From the NCBI RefSeq assembly GCF_030272615.1, contig NC_081410.1, positions 220,771,415-220,835,414 of the forward strand: 64,000 nucleotides of DNA, given 5' to 3'. Each line of letters opens with the position of its first letter. Within the stretch, counting starts at the first letter, position 1. Source of the DNA: Cryptomeria japonica. Taxonomy: Eukaryota > Streptophyta > Pinopsida > Cupressales > Cupressaceae. Made by a program: the position numbers and the translations under genes. This document shows positions 57,256 through 64,000 of the stretch, piece by piece. The notes under the pieces are model-generated. The model saw only the letters and a list, made by a program, of their open reading frames with translations. It was not told the origin of the DNA and did no database searches.

Positions 57256-58326
57256 TGTCATGTCCCCTTTTCAAAATTACAATAATTGGGAGATTTGTAG
57301 CCTATTTCTTTGCTTCCCTTAGGCTAAGGGATAAAGTTAGGGAAAAACCTATCAATAATAATATTTTAAGTTAATCCTAGTAACTTAATTTTAGAACATT
57401 ATAAAATAACAACTTAAATAGTATTATTATAAAGTGAACCATCTAAATGAGACATAATAAGGCCTAACGTAATATTTTTTTTAAAAGTATCTCAAGTGGA
57501 CACTTTTTGGAAGGAATTTTTTTTGTTCTTTTTTTTGGTGGGGGGGGGGGAAGAGAATTCAAATTAAAAGAGGCCAAAATTTATAGAAGGAAAAGAATTG
57601 CTCAAAGGAAAGTATGGATTGTTTATTAAAATCGAACCTTTTTTCAGAGCTTGAGTGCTTTTGTTTATTTTCTCACCCAAGGATGAAGACAAAACCCTCT
57701 TGTTTTTCAGTCTAGATTGGAGGACAAAAAACCCTTTTGTTTTTTAGTCTAGGTTGGAGGATGAAAACCCTTTTGTTCTTTTGAGGTGATTTCATTCAGG
57801 AATCACATTTGTGCTAAAAGATCACAATTTATTTCTAGTTTCAGTTTGTTACAGTGCTGCTACAATAACAATTTAGTGACGTTACAAGGCCTTTACAGTA
57901 CCTGTCATTGTGAGGAGTATTTATAACAGCAGTTTGTATCAACAATTATTATATTTAGAACAGCAGTTTGTATTGGCAATTATCGTTTGTTTTTGCAAGT
58001 CTATTTTACCCTGGTCACAACTACTACAGTCTTGTAAGTTGAAACTTGGTGTTACTTGTTTATCTAGGTGATTTTGAATCACAAATGCAGAAGGGTTGGC
58101 TGTATGCAGCTATTTACATTAGTATTAAGTATTTAGTTAATACCAGTCTGTTGTTTTGTTAGTGAGTTGCACATTGCAATATTAATATTGGTTATGCAAG
58201 AAGTTTGATCATTGATATTAGTATACATCTGGCGCTGGTTAGTATTGCAATATTACCTTGGTAATGCTTAGAAAGGAATACAATAAAAATTCAAGAGTTA
58301 ATAAAAATATCAGAAGGGACATTACA
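57256..58326 (+). repeat. 3' LTR of the Ty3 element
   Basis: 1071 bp from TGTCATGTCCCC to GGGACATTACA. The first 630 bp match the 5' LTR. A run of ten G lies near 57540. It is the right edge of the element; intron sequence follows. Confidence 0.8.
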
Positions 58327-58983
58327 CAAGGACCTGGTCATCTTGGACAAGGCATTTGATGAACATGACTGCAGGCAAATTGAATGTGAGCTATGATGCT
58401 GGAGCTTCAACATCATGATATATAGCACCTTAGTGGATTTTAGCCCCATACTTTTTATCTTAGTGGATTGTAGCCTTATACTTTTTACTCTATTTTTTAT
58501 GTAATTTTTAATTCATTTGTAGGTTTGAATTTCAAACTTAGAGACAAAGAATGACTGTATTATGCATTGTAATCGGCAACCTCAAAATTAATGAACAAAA
58601 TTGATTTATCATGTTTTACTCTCTTAGTTTGTTTCATTTTCTGTCTCTATGCAATTAATGTAGTGTAAATTAATTCCTATATTTATGAAAATTTCAGCAT
58701 TTTTTAATTCCCCACTTTTTCCCTGATTTGATCCTGATTAATTGAATTACAATTATACTTTTGGTTTTCTGAGTCAAAGATTGTTGCTGTTATGAGTAAT
58801 ATATTACACAATTTCCCTTATGAGATATGGAAGGAGTTCATAATGTAGCCAAACCATAGAAAGATGATTGATGAAATATTTTGAGTGTTTTTTAGATTTA
58901 AAGTGTGCTAAATTGCTTTTGCATACAGGCTTTTGTTTCCAGTAGTGCTTATCAATTGATTTAATATTCTTGCACTGCCGCAG
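58327..58983 (+). other. End of presumed intron 1
   Basis: AT-rich, without recognised transposon or coding motif. It ends in ttcttgcactgccgcag, an acceptable acceptor. Confidence 0.45.
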
Positions 58984-59168
58984 GGTTCCACCATCTATAC
59001 GGGATTCTGTTTTCAAATTCAAGTAGATTCAGAGGACCCAGAATGCCTGAATCAGAAATTGCTTATGACTTATCCAAAGTCTTTGGTTCTGTTTTGGCAA
59101 CAGTTATCAGTGTCGGATTGGTTACAGTTAACACTTCATTAAATGTTGCTTTTGCAGAAGCCAATGAT
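58984..59168 (+). CDS. Presumed host gene, exon 2
   Basis: An open 185-bp segment bounded by AG (58983) and GT (59169, GTATGC). Joined to exon 1 it forms a Trp codon and continues in frame. It encodes an Arg/Ser-rich stretch ending R-F-R-G-P-R-M, then P-E-S-E-I-A-Y-D-L-S-K-V-F-G-S, then a hydrophobic segment V-L-A-T-V-I-S-V-G-L-V-T-V ending N-V-A-F-A-E-A-N-D. That could be a membrane span or a second, thylakoid-type targeting signal with an A-F-A cleavage site. It ends at a codon boundary. Confidence 0.55.
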
Positions 59169-59399
59169 GTATGCTAGCAGATCTTCCAAAATTTTAACAT
59201 TATGTTTTATAGGCTTCATGGTTTCAGTAATTTTTTATTTTCAAGTAAACATTATTCCTGATGTTTAGTTTCCATTGCTACACTCTTTCTACATCCTTTC
59301 CTTCTGAACAAGGGTTGTCATTGTGTGTTATTTATTTGAATATGGTTCTTCTCCACATATCTAAGGAACTTATGCTCATATTGTTTCTTGACTGCATAG

Positions 59400-59573
59400 A
59401 ATGAGAACCAAATCTCAGGGACCACAGATGCAATATCCTTTTCAGAAGAAAATAATGAGGATATAGAAAAAGTTGTTCGACAAGTGCGAGAAAGAGTACA
59501 AGAGAATTTACAGAAATCTAATACTAAAGGGGGCCTTCTTCCTTCCTTTACAGTTGCTGCTAAAGGTCAACAG
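59400..59573 (+). CDS. Presumed host gene, exon 3
   Basis: 174 bp, open in phase 0, bounded by an acceptor (tgcatag, 59399) and a donor CAG|GTGGAT. It encodes a hydrophilic segment N-E-N-Q-I-S-G-T-T-D-A, a basic/acidic helix (I-E-K-V-V-R-Q-V-R-E-R-V-Q-E-N-L) and G-G-L-L-P-S-F-T-V-A-A-K-G-Q-Q. The lack of stops, codon-like composition and phase agreement with exon 2 support a real gene. Without splicing at 59574 the frame would stop within 30 bp. I do not recognise the family. Confidence 0.55.
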
Positions 59574-60074
59574 GTGGATGTACATTTTAATATTTTATCT
59601 TGATTAGTTCTACTTTGATATCAGAGGAGTTTTAGATTATTGATTGCTAATCTAATGAAATATTCTTCCATCTATCTTGTCTCTAATATTGCTTTCATTT
59701 TATTGCCATTAATTTTCTTTTGGAAAGAATAAAAACAATTTATATTAATCAAAATCAGAAGTATACAGTTAAATCATATGTACTGATAGTATTGATACCC
59801 ATGATGATTACATATGAACTCCGTCAAAGCATGGGTGGACAGCTTAATAGCCAGATTTTTTTATACAAAAGGAACAAAAGATACCAGGTATCAATCATAT
59901 ATATAAACCAGAGGGACATATACATTAGCATAACAGACAAGAATCTGAGAAGACTTGTAGACACTGAAAGTTAGGCATACCTAATAATTGAGTCTTCTGA
60001 GATGTATGCAGAAAGAGTAATCATATTTTGCTGTGATGTCTTTGAAATTCTTGAAAATCTCTTCTTAACTCCAG

Positions 60075-60179
60075 CAAGATTTCATGGGTACATATGACAC
60101 AGTTTTAAAGATTCCTGACTTGATCATCACATCACCAATCAGCAGATCCCCAGTTTTAGCAGCTGCACAAACAATTTAA
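60075..60179 (+). CDS. Possible exon 4 (terminal)
   Basis: After the acceptor ttcttaactccag the phase-0 frame continues for 34 codons (Q-D-F-M-G-T-Y-D-T-V-L-K-I-P-D-L-I-I-T-S...) to TAA at 60177, which would give a protein of about 200 residues. The opposite strand of the same segment is also open after a good acceptor (ttgtttgtgcag), so a minus-strand exon is a competing reading. An alternative is that exon 3 splices to an exon beyond the window. Confidence 0.28.
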   Translation, partial: QDFMGTYDTVLKIPDLIITSPISRSPVLAAAQTI

Positions 60180-63100
60180 GTAAATCAGATCTACATCCTT
60201 CAAGCAATAACACTTCTGCTAACACTATGATGAACCACAATTCTGCTTTCTATTATTTGTTAGCCTGTTTTCAATCTCTGCAATTATATCTTCCAAATGT
60301 CTGTTGCAGTTTCATCAATAGACATGCTCAGTTTTCCTAAGCACATGATGACAAGCTTTTCTCATTACATCATTCAATTATGGACTGTATGATGAACTCC
60401 TCAATGATTCCTCCCAAAGGATCAGCCTCTGAATTCTGAAAACACATGAGCATGGGAGGAAAACTTATTTACATGTAAGAGAGGACTCATATAAAGTCAA
60501 CAGGCAGCCCTCTAGCATTTTATATGGTAGAAATGTAAGCAAGATTATTGGTTTGAGTCTGCTTTGAACTTCAAATTGCTTTTTTGTAACAGATCTCCTT
60601 GCTTGTGGCTCCCTGCTCCTTACAGACATGGGAGGAGACTTCGAAGAGCTACATTGCCTTGAGAGAATATAAGAGGGAAGTTTCTGATTGATGTGAATGA
60701 TCTTTGGCATTCTTTTGATATGCAAAAGATGGTCCTGCAAAAGAGAGCCCAAAATAACTGCTTATATAATCATTCAACAGACGAATGTTTATGCCATTCC
60801 TGTAGCATTTTATAAAGTTGGCTCATTCTGTCTGAGCCTTCAGTGAACCTTTTGCACCTGTTAATGTTGAAGGCCTTTATTAAAAATGTATAGGAATTAC
60901 ATCTAGTATACTCTTCAACTATCTTTTCTCAGGTACTTATTATGCTATTGAGCTATATTACCAACATTGGTAGTCTAATCTGCTGCTCTATTTTGCTTCC
61001 TTTAAATATGCCTGATCCCAATGCCTTAATGGTTCTCTAAAATGCATTAGAGGAAAACTTGTAACACCCATCTTAGAACTAGAAACCTTCCGTAATCACC
61101 TGATTTCTTCAGTAAATATTATGGGTTTAGAAGAACAGCGATGAATCAGTTTAAGCATATCAAATATTGAGGTAAATACTTCAAAAAGAAAGATACCTAT
61201 TGCCTCTAAGACTAGACTGTGACAAAAACACACTACATAACTTTAGCACTACTTATTTATGATCCAAACCGTATTGTCAGAAGAGATTTGCCATAATGCT
61301 AAAGAAATACAGATGAAGGATTTATTGTCCCAAAGCAGTATAAACATACTCTACTGTATTTTCATGGATGGCAGGTCCCAGAAATTTATGTAATCACCAC
61401 ACCTGGCATATCATTGGAGGAAACTGTGTATCACGTTACAATATAGGATAAAAAACCTTCTTTGGACATGTGCAGCAGTCTTATTGATGGCTGTAATAAT
61501 CTCAGTGGGCTTCATGTAGCTAGGTATTTGTCTTTTAAGTGCCTTATTCTAAGCTTCTCCTTGTCTTTGTGCAACCTCCATATTAGCTTGACCCTGCAAA
61601 GGTTTCTAAGCATTTTCCCTGCCAGCTTTATTAACTTCTATCTGAACCGGTCAATAAGGTTGTTCCAAAGGATAAACACAGGCAGTCTTTGAATAGTTAG
61701 AGAGTTCCTCTTGTGAGAAAGCTTAGGTATTGCTAATGAGAGCTTATGTGATCAGTATTGGAAAATGAGATTTTTGTTGTCTGAGGATTGCCCAAATGTC
61801 CTACAATTATCTCATAACTTCTTTGTATGGACTTGAAATGTATATAGTCTCACAATGTCAGTGCATCATAGAGAATTGTATCATTGAAAAACCTGAGGCA
61901 AGAGCGAAATTTTAGAAGCAATTGGTAATTTTTGAATTCTGCCCTCATGTCCCATCTTAATGCCTTCTGGAATGCCAAGTGTAAATTTGATCCAGTTGAT
62001 AAGTTATCCCAGTATTGTCAATCAGATGAATTTTGAATGTTGGATGGTGAAGGATCACCCCTTCAGCTTCCTTGGGACTTTGATTTGAAACCTTCGAACC
62101 GCAACTGGAATGCAATTCACAATCATGGAAGAATATATGGTCCATAATATTTCTGTATAGATTTTTCTTAACTGGAGAGAATACAATCTTCTTTCTGAAT
62201 AATAAAAGTGATCCTAGGGGCCCATGTATATTAATAAAAAAAGATTCCAGAAAGCTGAGATGCCCTACCACAAATCTCAGGTAGATATATGTTATTATAA
62301 GTCCCATAAAAAAATAAATTGTACCAAAAAACCATATGAAAGCTTAGACTATAGCTGGCCCTATTATTATGTACAAGAATGACAACCAACTATGTGGAAC
62401 ACGGCCAAAAAGTATAACATTAACAGCAGCTTACCATGGGAACACATAGAAAGCAAAGAAGGAAAACTTAGGTTCTATCAATTGAATTTCAACCACCACC
62501 ACCTCCCTTTAACCATTTGCTAGCTCACTAATTTGTCTTCTGTTCCTTGCCACTCGTAATAGGAAGAAGATGACATGAACAATTGAATGCACTGTATCCA
62601 AGATAAAACTGCACACCTTAGGAGATCCAGACCCCCCCCTCTTCTTGTGTGAAGTTGGGAATTCTTTCTTGATGTCTAGCCTCCTTTCTGTGATGCGGCT
62701 GTATTGGAGAAGATAGTTATGTGTTCCTGGATGTAGTCGAGTGAGCCTTAGGGCTTCAAATTTGTTGTGTTCTATTTTTAACGGCGGTGCGTGAATATAC
62801 TTATATCTTTTGTGTAGATTACATTTGTAGGCACTTTACAGAATGCCCCCTTTGGATTTGTCTCTATTGCCTTGTAGGGGAATTTCTTTTACTAGGGTTG
62901 GGGTGTTTGAGAAATGTCTACGAGTATAGGAGTGGCCATTGTTGTGCTACAACTGATAATGTTTATAAGTTTTGTTGCTAGGGTGTCATAGTGGAGACAT
63001 ATAAGAGCATGGGAGTAGCAAGTTTGTGCAAGAGAGAAAAGTAGTCTTTTGTGACGGATCCATGTTGTATATATAGATTTTCAGCTGGTGAAGTGCATTA

Positions 63101-64000
63101 AATGCTGTAGCCATTTTCTCATCTTCCTACATCTGCTACGACTCTATTTTGGTGAGGAAGATTATGATACATCTAGTATACAAGTATGATACAACTTTAC
63201 TTTATCATTAGTGGTGTTTAACCCATAGGTTCGCCATAAAATATTTTTTTCGATCCCCTATTTAGTGTCTTTAGGGTTTGGGTTTGGTTGTGGAAATAGA
63301 TCTTCAGACTCGAACCTTATTGTTGTGACTATCTTCTTGTTGAAGACTTGTAATGACCCTGGTTAGAATGGGTCGGCTCCCCCTTATATTTGCTAATTTT
63401 TCTTTAAATAAATAAATAAAGTTAAAAATAAACCCTAAATCAAAATTTTAATAAAGGCAATTATTAATAATTTTGTTAAGGTTGACATGGACCAAGTTTA
63501 GTATGGTTTTCCTTTAGCTGACCTAGTGGTGGTTCTTGCTAAGGCTGACTTTGGTAAGTACAGTATACATGTGGGCTTGCTTTTGGTTTTTAGGCATGTT
63601 GGTTGTCATTGTTTTTGCAAGAAGCACACAAGGTTGTCTAGGACAGAACCCCTAGAGAGCAACTACAGGTAGGATGCCAATCCACCTGTAGCTCTTTCAT
63701 TTTTATTGCATGTCCATAATTTGGAATCCATTCAAGCTGTACACAATTCTAGGTCAGAAAATATAAAAAGGTGAGTTGACATCAAAGGTGTGAGGCGGAA
63801 CTGAAAGTGGCGATTAATCCTTCCTTTGCTGTGTGTCATTTGGCACGAGCAAAGCAAGAGTACGCTTAAGAGGTCTGAGGGATCGGAGGTTGGGATAGCT
63901 GGGCAGAAAACATTATATTGGCATCTTTCTAGACTAAATAAGCTGTTGTGAAAAGCAATCCGTGTAATTTGGTTTTCATTTCTAGTGATCAGATACAAAG
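60180..64000. other. Unassigned AT-rich sequence to the window end
   Basis: No transposon or gene is recognised with confidence. A 95-residue minus-strand frame (60752-60465) follows an acceptor-like tctcttttgcag and could be an exon. Another acceptor-like site on minus near 60437 precedes a short acidic open stretch ending in a stop near 60390. Neither is strong enough to call. A string tgtaatgaccctgg near 63350 resembles an LTR start, but no partner is visible. Confidence 0.35.

Larger units (their letters stand above)
43718..58326 (+). mobile_element. Ty3-type retrotransposon, degenerate and split by Z2
   Basis: A 3' LTR (57256-58326) and a shortened 5' LTR (43718-44350) share the start tg-t/c-tatgtcc and the aataattgggaga stretch. 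Between them lie gag (44420-45206) and RT/RNase H/integrase (54560-57255) in plus orientation, with RT before integrase, which defines Ty3/gypsy order. The Z2 LTR and its contents (45207-54559) separate the two. Flanks ttagg and caagg agree at three of five bases. Almost every module has stops, so this is an old copy. Confidence 0.8.
35631..58983 (+). other. Presumed 23.4-kb intron 1
   Basis: It runs from GTATGT (35631) to a pyrimidine-containing acceptor ending tgcactgccgcag (58983). It is filled with transposons: an RTE-like relic, Z1, a tRNA-like array, a Ty3 element, copia B and a solo LTR. Without those it would be a few kb. Introns of this size are common in conifers and cycads. If exons 1 and 2 belong to different genes this call fails. 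Confidence 0.42.

Overview
The window reads as nuclear DNA of a seed plant with a large, repeat-rich genome. Evidence for a plant: Ty1/copia elements primed by initiator-Met tRNA, Ty3-type gag/pol relics, and non-LTR elements with a plant-type C-terminal RNase H. Very long LTRs and one apparent 23-kb host intron fit a gymnosperm best, but that lineage call is inference. There are no prokaryotic features, rRNA genes or complete tRNA genes.

Region 1 (1-34.5 kb) is one old minus-strand LINE (LINE-1) broken by three later insertions. Its order on the minus strand is ORF1 (34.4-32.8 kb), ORF2 endonuclease start (32.7 kb), endonuclease middle (21.4-21.0 kb), endonuclease end plus RT (17.9-16.0 kb), RT C-terminal region (329-1, running off the window). 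The insertions are copia A (21453-32638, TSD gattg/tattg), element X (17921-20970, TSD ggtcc) and a Ty3-type gag-only element with about 3.1-kb LTRs (330-16029). The insertions are themselves invaded. The gag-only element carries a solo LTR (13615-15294), a 1.2-kb insert (10816-12038) and a 3.4-kb block with a large unrecognised ORF. The 3' LTR of copia A carries a young, 5'-truncated plus-strand LINE (LINE-2, 22107-26256) with three further ORFs downstream of its RNase H.

Region 2 (34.5-64 kb) appears to contain a plus-strand host gene. Exon 1 (35492-35630) would encode a transit-peptide-like N-terminus; phase-compatible exons follow at 58984-59168 and 59400-59573, with a possible fourth at 60075-60179. 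Intron 1 would be 23.4 kb and hold another stack: an RTE-like relic; a palindromic repeat field; a Ty3 gag with LTR (Z1) invaded by a 255-bp-period array carrying a tRNA-like module; and a degenerate Ty3 element (43718-58326) split by a second Z LTR, which holds copia B (45876-52099) and a solo LTR with perfect TSD CAAAA (53283-54503).

Nearly all transposon ORFs are broken by stops and frameshifts, many of the TGG-to-TAG or Cys-to-Tyr type expected from decay of methylated cytosines. The best preserved coding DNA is LINE-2 and the presumed host exons. The most unusual structures are arrays of 32-bp near-palindromes with pyrimidine spacers shared by two different LTRs, a second palindromic field near 37.5-37.9 kb, a duplicated retroelement leader whose hairpin shows a compensatory change, and the extra ORFs of LINE-2.
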